From Kiloniellales bacterium (GTDB taxonomy: Bacteria > Pseudomonadota > Alphaproteobacteria > Kiloniellales > JAKSBE01): a stretch of DNA of 19,019 nt. The stretch spans positions 1 to 19,019 of the forward strand of contig JASJAL010000039.1 in NCBI GenBank assembly GCA_030067055.1. The letters are read 5' to 3'. Below are positions 1-6,799 of this stretch, piece by piece; position 1 is the stretch's first letter; each line of letters begins with the position of its first letter. Position numbers and translations under genes: made by a program. The notes below the pieces were generated by a model, which did no database searches, was not told the origin of the DNA, and was given only the letters and a program-made list of their open reading frames with translations.

Positions 1-383
1 CGCGCCCAGAAATAGGGCAGAAGTGCCCCGGGAGCCACCGCCCGCTCGAACTGGCCGAGAGTGATCACGGCGTATTTGGCGCGCACCTGCCGGCCCTCGA
101 AGTCCGTCTCCAGGTAGAAGACGTTGGGTGGCAGAAGCGCGTTGAACACCCGCCGCAGCCAACTGCCACGGAGCGCGCCATAGCTTTCCGCGAGCAGGTA
201 GAGGTCAACGATGCCGCCCTCGTCGTCTCGATTGCGGCGCACGCTGCCGTAGAACAGCACCGCGAGGACGCCCTCCCCCTGCTGTTCGCGGGCAGCCTTC
301 GCGATCGCGTCGATCGCGGGCCAAGAATCGGCGGCGCTCTCCCGGGCGATCAAATCGAGCATCTCTGGCTCGGACAGGGCCAT
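1..383 (-). CDS. Tam41-like CDP-diacylglycerol (phosphatidate) cytidylyltransferase, partial
   Basis: The first 127 residues of a gene that continues past the left edge; the start is the ATG at 383. A nucleotidyltransferase-fold core is visible: FYGSV (about residues 42-46), then a short acidic linker and an IVDLYLL strand carrying the Asp. Downstream come LPPNVFYLE, a KYAVITLGQFE stretch and LLPYFWAR at the cut end. This order (YGS, hydrophobic-Asp strand, a segment ending in (R)xKY(A/G)VIS/T) matches the Tam41/Mmp37 family, the peripheral CDP-diacylglycerol synthase of mitochondria that makes CDP-DAG from phosphatidate and CTP. It starts 16 bp after the stop of a lipid kinase that would supply its phospholipid substrate, so the two probably act in sequence at the inner membrane. 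The substrate could instead be another lipid phosphate such as ceramide-1-phosphate. The family call is by motif and by eye; only about the N-terminal part is present. A later start at the ATG ending at 362 is possible. Confidence 0.62.
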   Translation of the reverse strand, partial: MALSEPEMLDLIARESAADSWPAIDAIAKAAREQQGEGVLAVLFYGSVRRNRDDEGGIVDLYLLAESYGALRGSWLRRVFNALLPPNVFYLETDFEGRQVRAKYAVITLGQFERAVAPGALLPYFWA

Positions 384-399
384 CACCTATCAGCTTGTC

Positions 400-1356
400 C
401 TAAACCGTCACGAAGCGCAGTGACTCCGGTGCCGTGAGGACCAGCGGCTGGCCCGGACGCGGCATGTAGAACTGTCCGTCCAAGGCGATCTCCTCGTCCG
501 TGCCGAGTTCGAGGCGATGGCAGGAGCGGCTTTCGTAGCTTTCCGGCGGCAGTCGGCGGTCGGGACCGCCGTACAGCAAGGTCAGGGCGTGACGCAGCAA
601 TCCCTGAGCCGGATCGGCAATCGCGCTGTAGCGCAACGGGCCCTGGCCGAGGTTCCAGAACGGCCGGGATCCGAGAATCAGTCGGTGAAGCGTGGTCACG
701 ATGACCAGGATGCGCCGGCGCGTGTCGGCGGGCGAGTTGTCCAGGCCGACGGTGACTTCACTGCTGCGAAACACATCGCCGGCACCCCGGCCCAGGAGAT
801 ACCCCATCAGAAGTCCGAAGAGCGTCGCTGTCACCGCCAATTGATGCTTGACCCCGCGGCTGTGGACCTGATCGAAGGCGTAGTGGGTCGCCCGCGCCAT
901 TCCGACGGCGCCCAGGTACATGCCCCACTGCGGCGGCACCCCGGCGAGGTTCTCGACCCTCAGGATGCTGCGGGTCTCGAGATGGCGATCCAGGTCGCCA
1001 TCGCGCAGACTGCTCATCAGCCTGCGCAGGGCCCTGGCCGGACGGGCCGGCAGCCCGACGTCTCCGGCAATCAGGTTGGTCATCCCGCGCGGCAGCACAG
1101 CCAGGGGCGGCGGCGTTTCGAAGGGCCGATCCTCGAAAAGCGACGTCAGGGTCGCCTGCACCGTGCCGTCGCCCGAGGCCACCGCCAGCACGGCGACCTC
1201 GCGGCGGGCGAAATCCGCCAGCACGGCAGGCAGATCCGCGACGCTCTCGAGATGGACATGCAGGATGTCGGGGACGTCGGCGACCGCTTCGTCCATCGCC
1301 TTGAGGCCGTGCTTGTTGCGCTCGCTTCCGGGGTTGGTAACCAAACCCAGCTTCAT
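400..1356 (-). CDS. Diacylglycerol/ceramide kinase-type lipid kinase (DAGK catalytic domain)
   Basis: A 318-residue protein of the DAGK_cat/YegS/sphingosine-kinase superfamily, which transfers phosphate from ATP to a lipid hydroxyl. The nucleotide-binding loop reads SGDGT (61-65, normally GGDGT), followed by PRGMTNLIAG (about 89-98), the usual P-x-G-T-x-N region with Met in the Thr-adjacent place. The C-terminal DG pair (about 290, LDGQFY) typical of the family is present. I use the ATG at 1356, 11 bp after the lptG-like stop and preceded by a G-rich Shine-Dalgarno-like run; an open frame continues to 1476 but only by overlapping the upstream gene. A hydrophobic stretch near 170-190 may help membrane association. 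Its neighbours are LptF/LptG-like permeases upstream and a Tam41-like cytidylyltransferase downstream. The lipid substrate cannot be told from sequence: diacylglycerol and ceramide are both plausible, and the GNAT and hydroxylase genes upstream favour considering ceramide. Confidence 0.85.
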   Translation of the reverse strand: MKLGLVTNPGSERNKHGLKAMDEAVADVPDILHVHLESVADLPAVLADFARREVAVLAVASGDGTVQATLTSLFEDRPFETPPPLAVLPRGMTNLIAGDVGLPARPARALRRLMSSLRDGDLDRHLETRSILRVENLAGVPPQWGMYLGAVGMARATHYAFDQVHSRGVKHQLAVTATLFGLLMGYLLGRGAGDVFRSSEVTVGLDNSPADTRRRILVIVTTLHRLILGSRPFWNLGQGPLRYSAIADPAQGLLRHALTLLYGGPDRRLPPESYESRSCHRLELGTDEEIALDGQFYMPRPGQPLVLTAPESLRFVTV

Positions 1357-1367
1357 CGGCCCCCCTA

Positions 1368-2480
1368 TCAGCCGCGCGGCGTCGCCTGCGGCGCCGGAAC
1401 AGCTACGCTTCGCGAGGATTCCTGCCGAATCAGAAAGGTTCCCGCCAGGCTTGCAAGGACCAGATTGGGCGCCCAAGCAGCCAGCCAGGGGGGCAGAATC
1501 CCGACCTCACCCATCGCCAGAGTCATGCGATCGAAGACGAAAAACCCGAAGCTGAGCGCCAGCGCGGACACGAAGATCCAGGCGAAGGGGACCGACTTGC
1601 CGATCGCCTGGACCAGCGAGATCACCAGGACCAGCATCAAGAAGGGCGTCAGCGCCGTAACGATGCGGTCGTGCAGCCAGGTCTGGTAGAGCTCGGTCCG
1701 TCTTTGCCCGTAGGCGTCGTTGTCGATGATCTCGACGATCTGGTCGAGGGGCAGCTCACGCGGCTCCCGTGCGAGACGCACGACGTGCTCCATGTTGATC
1801 CGGCCGCGCCAGAGCATTTGCGGTGCGAATTGCTGCTGGCCGTTTTCGACGGTCCGGCGGATCACGTCTTCGAGGACCCAGTCGTCATCGCGCTGGCGCG
1901 CCCGGCGGGCATCGAGACGTTCGATCAACATGCCGTCGGCATCGCGCCGGAATATCGTCAGCTTCTCCATCCGGCCGGCCTGGGCCGCCGTCACCGGCAG
2001 GCGCAAGATGTCCTTGCCGCTGCGCAGCCAGACGCCGTGCTCTTCCTCTTCCGGCGTGACATCCTCGAACTGACCCACGCCGAGGTCCCGCAAGGTCGCG
2101 GAACTCTCGGGGACACCCCAGTTGTCGATCGAGAACTGCAAGCTGATCAGGATCACCGCGGCCGGGACCAGCGCCCGAATCATCTTGAATGGCGACACGC
2201 CACTGGCCCACATCGCGTCGAGCTCGCGGTGCCGCGATAGCTCGCCAAAGGTGAGAACCGCGGCAAGAAGCGCGGCAACCGGGAGCAGCTGCGAGGCCAC
2301 ATCGGGCGCCCGAAGCATGGCGTAGTGAAGCAGGACCAGGGGCCCGCCCCCGGTGATTGCCAGCACGTTGTCGCTGCGCTCGAGCAGATCGAAGCTGAGA
2401 ACGACCGATACGATTCCGAAAAGCAGAAGCGCGAGCCGCGCGAAGAACAGAAGATTGAGGTAGCGCGTCAGAGCACTCAT
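1368..2480 (-). CDS. LptG-like YjgP/YjgQ family permease
   Basis: A 370-residue inner-membrane protein of the LptF/LptG (YjgP/YjgQ) family. The topology is typical: three N-terminal membrane segments (about 10-32, 59-80, 100-120), a soluble periplasmic jellyroll-type region (about 125-270) and further membrane segments to about residue 360. The coupling region after TM2 reads GELSRHRELDAMWASGVSP, the conserved LptF/G segment that contacts the LptB ATPase. Its ATG overlaps the stop of the lptF-like gene by four bases (ATGA), so the two are translationally coupled and presumably form a heterodimer. In LPS export this pair works with LptB and LptC to lift lipid A-core out of the inner membrane. 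Here the next genes are a lipid kinase and a Tam41-like enzyme rather than lptD, surA or lptB, so it may be a paralogue handling another lipid. I leave the gene symbol blank for that reason. Confidence 0.87.
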   Translation of the reverse strand: MSALTRYLNLLFFARLALLLFGIVSVVLSFDLLERSDNVLAITGGGPLVLLHYAMLRAPDVASQLLPVAALLAAVLTFGELSRHRELDAMWASGVSPFKMIRALVPAAVILISLQFSIDNWGVPESSATLRDLGVGQFEDVTPEEEEHGVWLRSGKDILRLPVTAAQAGRMEKLTIFRRDADGMLIERLDARRARQRDDDWVLEDVIRRTVENGQQQFAPQMLWRGRINMEHVVRLAREPRELPLDQIVEIIDNDAYGQRRTELYQTWLHDRIVTALTPFLMLVLVISLVQAIGKSVPFAWIFVSALALSFGFFVFDRMTLAMGEVGILPPWLAAWAPNLVLASLAGTFLIRQESSRSVAVPAPQATPRG

Positions 2481-3688
2481 GCCGTGCCCCCGCTACTCCG
2501 GTCTAGGCGCCGTCTGAGGCCGGCCATCAGCCCCAGGAACCATTCGGGGAGAACGATCATCGATTCCCTCGGCAGGCGCATCGACGACCGTACGAAGGCC
2601 AGCAAGGTCCCAATAGAAAAAACCAGAAACGGCAGCCAGACCCCGGCGAAGGCCGTCAAATCCTCGGACTCGACAAGGTTTTCGCCGAAGTCGACGACCT
2701 CCTTGTAGACGATCAGGATCACGACCCCAAGAGCGATGCCGAAGGACCGGGCGCGTCTGCGATAGCCGTGCGCCAGCGGAACCGCCAGGAAGGGCAACAC
2801 GAAGATCGTCAGGACCTTGACGATCCGGCCGTGGAACTCGGCGATCAAATCTGAGGAGCCTACGCCCTCCGGGGGATTGTCGCGCAGTTGCCAGAGCTCG
2901 AAGAGAGTCATTTCACGTTCGTCCTCTCCGCGCGCGCGAAAGCCGGCGTTGGAGCTGCTGTCCAGTTCGTTGCGCAAAGCCTCGAAATGCAGGACACCCT
3001 GCGAGGGATCCTCCTTCGCACCCCGCGCAACATCTTGTTCGGAGCCGCTCAGCTGCACGCCATCGTAGAGCCACAGAGCCGGCGGTCGGGTCAGACTTCC
3101 ATGCTCCAGCCTGCCCTCCCGCGCCGTCATCACGGACCAGTCACCTTCGTCCTTCTTTCGGTAGACGAAGACCCTGACGAAGTTCCGGCCCTCGCCGTAG
3201 GATTCCTCCGAGAGGAAGGTGTTGTCACCGATCTGAGCGAAAACCCCCTCGTTCAGGATCGCGCTGACGAAGGCATTGGTGATGGAATGCAGCATCGCCC
3301 GATAGGCATAGCGGCCATAGGGCTGCAGATAGCTGAAAGTGACAGCCGAAAGCGCCGCGACCACCAGGGCCGAAATCATGACCGGCCGCAACATGCGATG
3401 GATGCCGATACCCGCGGCCTGGACCGAGTCGAGTTCGCTGTCGCGGCTGAGCCGATGGAACCCAAGAAGGATGCCGAGAAACAGTCCAAAGGGGAGCGCC
3501 AGCCCGATGTAGTGGGGCACCAGATAAGCCAGCATCTCGAACAGCAGCCGCAGCGGACCCTGCGACCCCAGGACCAGATCCAGGACCCGCAGCATGCGTT
3601 CGATCAGCAGCACCATCAGGGCCAGCACCAGGGTGACCATGAAGGGACGCAGGGTCTCGCGCAGGATATAGCGATCCAGCGTGTTCAT
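2477..3688 (-). CDS. LptF-like YjgP/YjgQ family permease
   Basis: A 403-residue membrane protein beginning MNTLDRYILRETLRPF, the usual LptF/G amphipathic start, followed by membrane segments at about 13-31, 50-76 and 101-121, a periplasmic region (about 125-285) and three further segments (about 287-310, 317-336, 350-368). The conserved post-TM2 coupling motif is present as HRLSRDSELDSVQAAGIG (about 78-95). The C-terminus carries an extra Arg-rich cytoplasmic tail. There is no clear Shine-Dalgarno sequence before the ATG at 3688, but the family N-terminus fixes this start. It is separated from the metallophosphoesterase upstream by 133 bp that hold no gene. A TAAGCAT-like -10 exists there without a convincing -35, so a separate promoter is possible but unproven. 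With the overlapping LptG-like partner it should form the transmembrane part of an ABC-type lipid extractor; the ATPase is not in the window. Confidence 0.87.
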   Translation of the reverse strand: MNTLDRYILRETLRPFMVTLVLALMVLLIERMLRVLDLVLGSQGPLRLLFEMLAYLVPHYIGLALPFGLFLGILLGFHRLSRDSELDSVQAAGIGIHRMLRPVMISALVVAALSAVTFSYLQPYGRYAYRAMLHSITNAFVSAILNEGVFAQIGDNTFLSEESYGEGRNFVRVFVYRKKDEGDWSVMTAREGRLEHGSLTRPPALWLYDGVQLSGSEQDVARGAKEDPSQGVLHFEALRNELDSSSNAGFRARGEDEREMTLFELWQLRDNPPEGVGSSDLIAEFHGRIVKVLTIFVLPFLAVPLAHGYRRRARSFGIALGVVILIVYKEVVDFGENLVESEDLTAFAGVWLPFLVFSIGTLLAFVRSSMRLPRESMIVLPEWFLGLMAGLRRRLDRSSGGTA

Positions 3689-3821
3689 CGGGTGTCAAAA
3701 TCCGCTTCTCGGCGGCCGCTGAAAGCTTCTCGCCCAGCGGCAGAGCCTATGCTTAGCGCAGCCGGCCTGATTTGCCCAGATCGGGGCGCAGACCCGCCGG
3801 CCGCAGCGAACCGAAGGGCCT

Positions 3822-4757
3822 TCATGCCGTCACCTCGACGCTACGGGCCGCCGCTTCGACGAATCCAAGCCCGTCCGGGCCCAAGCCACGGGTCAGAACC
3901 CGGATCTGCCAGCCGGCATCGGCGCGCTCGATCCCGTAGATCTGGTAGTGCGCGCCCGGCCGCCGCTGGCCCAGGCTGGCAGAGGCCGAAGGCACGCCGA
4001 ACACCGGGATCGGCCCGCGGGGCCCGGCAAGCCGGGCGTCGTGGAAGGCATGGTCATGGCCGTGCAGCACCAACTCGGCACCCGCCTCGCGCAGCACGGC
4101 GCGGAATGCCTCTGCGTCGACCAGTCGCTTGCGCCAGCTGATACCGTTGTCCTGCGGCGGATGATGCAAGAGGACGCAGCGGAAAAGGCCCTCCCGCCCC
4201 AGGGTCTTGAGGCTGGCCGCGAGGCGATCCAGCTGCCCGCTGCCCAGGGCGCCGGCCGCGCTGCCCGGTGGTGTCGGCAGAGCGGTCGAGAGGCCGAGGA
4301 TCGCCAGCGGTCCGCGGCGTCGCAGGAAGGGAAACGCCCCTCGCCCGGCATCCGTACCTTCCGCTGACAAGGCGGGGTCGGCAGACTCGCCGTCACCGGA
4401 CATATAGGCCGCCCAGGTCCCAAGGCCTTGGCCCCAAGGCAGTGCAACGTAGGCATCGTGATTGCCGGGCACGACCGAAATCCAGTCCGAAGCACCAAGC
4501 GCCCCGAGCCAGTCGCCGGCTTGGCGGAACTCCTCCGGCAAGGCGATGTTGGTGATGTCGCCGGTGACCACCACATGGTCCGGAGCCTGGGCCCGAAGGT
4601 CGGCAGCCAGCGCATCCAAGATCTCGCGCCGGTGCAACCTTTGGCGCCGCCGCTTCCATGACAGCCAGCCCAGGAAACGCTTGTTGGCCAGTTGCGCGGG
4701 CCGCACCTTGGGCAGCGGCGCGATGTGCGGGTCGGAGAAGTGGGCGAGCTGGAACAT
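3822..4757 (-). CDS. Calcineurin-like metallophosphoesterase
   Basis: A 311-residue cytoplasmic phosphoesterase with the complete calcineurin-like metal-binding set: SDPH (D9, H11), GDITN (66-70), GNHD (98-101), HH (198-199) and GHDH (233-236). No signal peptide or membrane segment is seen. The family hydrolyses phosphomono- or phosphodiesters using two metal ions; substrates include nucleotides, UDP-diacylglucosamine (LpxH) and cyclic nucleotides. It is too divergent and too long for a confident LpxH call. The gene lies 59 bp downstream of the nucleotidyltransferase and in the middle of the lipid gene run. Plausible jobs are cleaving a CDP- or UDP-linked intermediate or dephosphorylating a lipid phosphate or head group. 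The ATG at 4757 gives a typical family N-terminus (MFQLAHFSDPH); the upstream Shine-Dalgarno is weak. The function beyond the catalytic class is unknown. Confidence 0.88.
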   Translation of the reverse strand: MFQLAHFSDPHIAPLPKVRPAQLANKRFLGWLSWKRRRQRLHRREILDALAADLRAQAPDHVVVTGDITNIALPEEFRQAGDWLGALGASDWISVVPGNHDAYVALPWGQGLGTWAAYMSGDGESADPALSAEGTDAGRGAFPFLRRRGPLAILGLSTALPTPPGSAAGALGSGQLDRLAASLKTLGREGLFRCVLLHHPPQDNGISWRKRLVDAEAFRAVLREAGAELVLHGHDHAFHDARLAGPRGPIPVFGVPSASASLGQRRPGAHYQIYGIERADAGWQIRVLTRGLGPDGLGFVEAAARSVEVTA

Positions 4758-4816
4758 GCGGCCGCTATTTCCGCCGGCATCCCGGGATCGAGCAACGCGG
4801 CGGCAGCGCGGTCATG

Positions 4817-5611
4817 TCAGGCCCGCCCCCGCAGAATGGCCTCGACCAGGACGAGATCCTCCGGCTTGTCCACGTCGACCGCGGCCTCGGCCACCGGCAG
4901 TACGACCACGCCCGCCTTGGCACCGGCCAGCCGGGAGAGCCGCGCCAAGGCCGCCTCGAGGGTCAGCCAGCCCGCGAGGTATCCGAGCAGCATCGGTATT
5001 CCGAAGGCCTTGGCGATGCGCCAGGGCCGCTTGCGGTCCCGCTCGACCCGGCGCCACAGCCGGATCGCCTTGGTCCCCTCCGGCCGCAGCAACGCGAAGA
5101 GGTTGCAGCCGCTGAAGCGGCCGTCGCGAAACCGCAGATAGGTCCGCCGGCTCTCGGGAAAGGCGTCGCGTATGACGTGCTCGGGTGCCAATCCGGCCAC
5201 GATGTCGGCGCCGCTGGCCTCGGCCTCCCGGCAGAAGCGCTCGATCAAGACCGGTTCCAGGAGCGGATGGTCGGCAGTGGTGATCAGCATCGGCGCCGCG
5301 CCGCCGGCCGCCTCGATCGCCGCCAGGGCGCTCAGGCTCGGAGTCTCGGCACTCGGCACCAGGCCGACCCGGGCGGATCCGGGACCGGAAAACAACGGCT
5401 CCAACAGCTCCGGAGCGTCGATGGAGATCACGACCCTGCCGACGCTCGGTGCCGCGAGCAGCGCCGCCACGACCCGCCGGATCATCGGCATCCCGTCGAC
5501 CGGCAGCAGGCATTTATGGCTGACCCCCGCCGCCTGCGCCATCGGGTCACCGCCCGGCCGCGAGCCGGCCATGACCAGTGCCGTATAGCGTCCCGCCTTG
5601 CCTTGGGCCAT
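4817..5611 (-). CDS. MobA-like NTP transferase, possible head-group cytidylyltransferase
   Basis: A 264-residue GT-A/MobA-like nucleotidyltransferase. The N-terminal nucleotide loop reads ALVMAGSRPGGDP (11-23), followed by HKCLLPVDGMPM (32-43) with the conserved Lys33, a metal-binding TTADHPLLE (111-119) with Asp114, and a C-terminal DVDKPEDLVLVE (about 247-258) typical of MobA/IspD-like proteins. The ATG at 5611 lies two bases after the stop of the GNAT-like gene; the frame is open further upstream but only by overlapping that gene. Enzymes of this class activate sugars, alcohols or acids as NDP derivatives. Its place next to a GNAT-like ceramide-synthase-type gene recalls the Caulobacter anionic sphingolipid genes, where a nucleotidyltransferase (CpgD) is reported to activate phosphoglycerate with CTP; that link is my recollection and unverified. 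Molybdenum-cofactor or IspD roles are unlikely from the context. Confidence 0.8.
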   Translation of the reverse strand: MAQGKAGRYTALVMAGSRPGGDPMAQAAGVSHKCLLPVDGMPMIRRVVAALLAAPSVGRVVISIDAPELLEPLFSGPGSARVGLVPSAETPSLSALAAIEAAGGAAPMLITTADHPLLEPVLIERFCREAEASGADIVAGLAPEHVIRDAFPESRRTYLRFRDGRFSGCNLFALLRPEGTKAIRLWRRVERDRKRPWRIAKAFGIPMLLGYLAGWLTLEAALARLSRLAGAKAGVVVLPVAEAAVDVDKPEDLVLVEAILRGRA

Positions 5612-5613
5612 GA

Positions 5614-6786
5614 TCACAGGGCCTTCTCGTAGATGCGGTAGGTCTTGTAGGCGCGGCCGCCGAAGGTCTCGATCAGGTGCCGGGTCGGGAGATTGTCCTC
5701 CAGGATCCAGGACAGCTCGCCCTCGGTCACGCCACGCTTGCGATGATACGCCCGCACGCTCTCGATCACCATGAGCCCAAGCACGCCGCCGATCGGGGTT
5801 CCATGGAAGCGCCGCCGCACGCCCATCAGCGGCATGCGCACGGTGCCCGTGCCGCGGACCTTGAGACGCCAAAGAAGCTTGAGCCAGCCGAAGGGCAGCA
5901 GGCGGCCGCCGAGGTCGCGAATCGCCTCGTTGACGTTGGGCAGGGTCACCGCCATGGCCGCAGCTTCGCCATCGACCTCGGCGATCGCGACCGCACCCGG
6001 GGAAAGGATCGGCTTCAGGCTTTCCGCCATGTGGCCGACCTCCTCCTCGGAAAAGGGCAGAAAGCCCCAATTCTCCGACCAGGCGTCGTTGAAGATCTCG
6101 ACCACGGTTGCGATCTCTTCCCGGAACCGGCCCATATCGATGTTGCGCACCCGCAGGCTGCGGTCCTGCTCGGCCTTGGCAAGCAGGGAACGCGCCGACC
6201 GCGGCAATTCGACATCCGCAGCGCAAAGATAGGCGATCAGGTCCTTGGCCTTCCTATAGCCCTTCGCCTCCAGGCGAGCAGCGTAGTAGGGCGGCGCATG
6301 GTTCATCATGAGATAGGGGGGGCGCTCGAAGCCTTCGATCAGGAGCCCGCTCTCGTCGTTGATCGACAGGGTGAAGGGGCCGAGGATGCGGGTCATGCCA
6401 CGCTGACGAAGCCAATCCTCGGCCGTCGAAAGCAGCAAGCCAAAGACCTCCGGGTCGTCTTCGGCCTCGAGAAAGCCGAAATGCCCGGTCGCGTCGTGAT
6501 AGCGGTCGAGGTGTGCCTGATTGACTTGGGCGCTGATCCGCCCGACCGGGCTGCCGTCGCGGCGGACCAGCCAATAGGCGACCTCTGCCTGGCGAAAGAA
6601 GGGGTTCTTGCGCGGATCGAGATGCATCCGGCGCTCGAAGAGCAACGGCGGGATCCAGTTCGGATCGTCCCGGTAGAGGGGCGCCGGCATCTGGAGAAAT
6701 TCGCGCAGAGCCGACGGGCCGACCACCTCCTCGACCGACAGCACCGCGTCCTTGGCCGCGGCGTGATCCTGGGCCAGCGCGCTCAC
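5614..6786 (-). CDS. Large GNAT-like acyltransferase (bacterial ceramide synthase-like)
   Basis: A 390-residue protein of a long GNAT-related family. Signature blocks are YRDDPNWIPPL (38-48), NPFF (61-64), VGRI (81-84), GHFGFLEAEDD (101-111), GPFTLSINDESGLLIEGF (about 136-153) and a second acyltransferase-like half with GVRRRFHGTPIGGVLG followed by an acetyl-CoA-fold ending (ELSWILEDN, YKTYRIYEKAL). The family is widespread and often annotated only as N-acetyltransferase. Some alphaproteobacterial members have been identified as ceramide synthases that acylate the long-chain base amine. The neighbours here, a fatty-acid-hydroxylase-superfamily enzyme upstream and a nucleotidyltransferase and lipid kinase downstream, fit a lipid N- or O-acylation role. 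The start is a GTG at 6786, 13 bp after the preceding stop and with a weak Shine-Dalgarno; the next in-frame ATG (residue 33) would cut into the conserved region. GNAT family: high confidence; ceramide synthase: an inference. Confidence 0.83.
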   Translation of the reverse strand: MSALAQDHAAAKDAVLSVEEVVGPSALREFLQMPAPLYRDDPNWIPPLLFERRMHLDPRKNPFFRQAEVAYWLVRRDGSPVGRISAQVNQAHLDRYHDATGHFGFLEAEDDPEVFGLLLSTAEDWLRQRGMTRILGPFTLSINDESGLLIEGFERPPYLMMNHAPPYYAARLEAKGYRKAKDLIAYLCAADVELPRSARSLLAKAEQDRSLRVRNIDMGRFREEIATVVEIFNDAWSENWGFLPFSEEEVGHMAESLKPILSPGAVAIAEVDGEAAAMAVTLPNVNEAIRDLGGRLLPFGWLKLLWRLKVRGTGTVRMPLMGVRRRFHGTPIGGVLGLMVIESVRAYHRKRGVTEGELSWILEDNLPTRHLIETFGGRAYKTYRIYEKAL

Positions 6787-6799
6787 CGCACGGCCCGGC

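Noticed and set aside
517..1689. Long plus-strand open frame opposite the lipid kinase and LptG-like genes
   Set aside because: Low-complexity composition with no family motifs and fully antisense to two well supported genes; typical of GC-rich DNA.
2888..4141. 417-codon plus-strand open frame
   Set aside because: Antisense to LptF-like and metallophosphoesterase genes; rich in Arg, Pro and Gln with no recognisable domain.
3822..4757. Metallophosphoesterase as LpxH (UDP-diacylglucosamine hydrolase)
   Set aside because: At 311 residues it is longer than typical LpxH and shows only the general metal motifs; no lpx genes are near.
4817..6226. Nucleotidyltransferase with a 200-residue N-terminal extension
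   Set aside because: The extension is the out-of-frame shadow of the GNAT-like gene; the ATG at 5611 directly follows that gene's stop.
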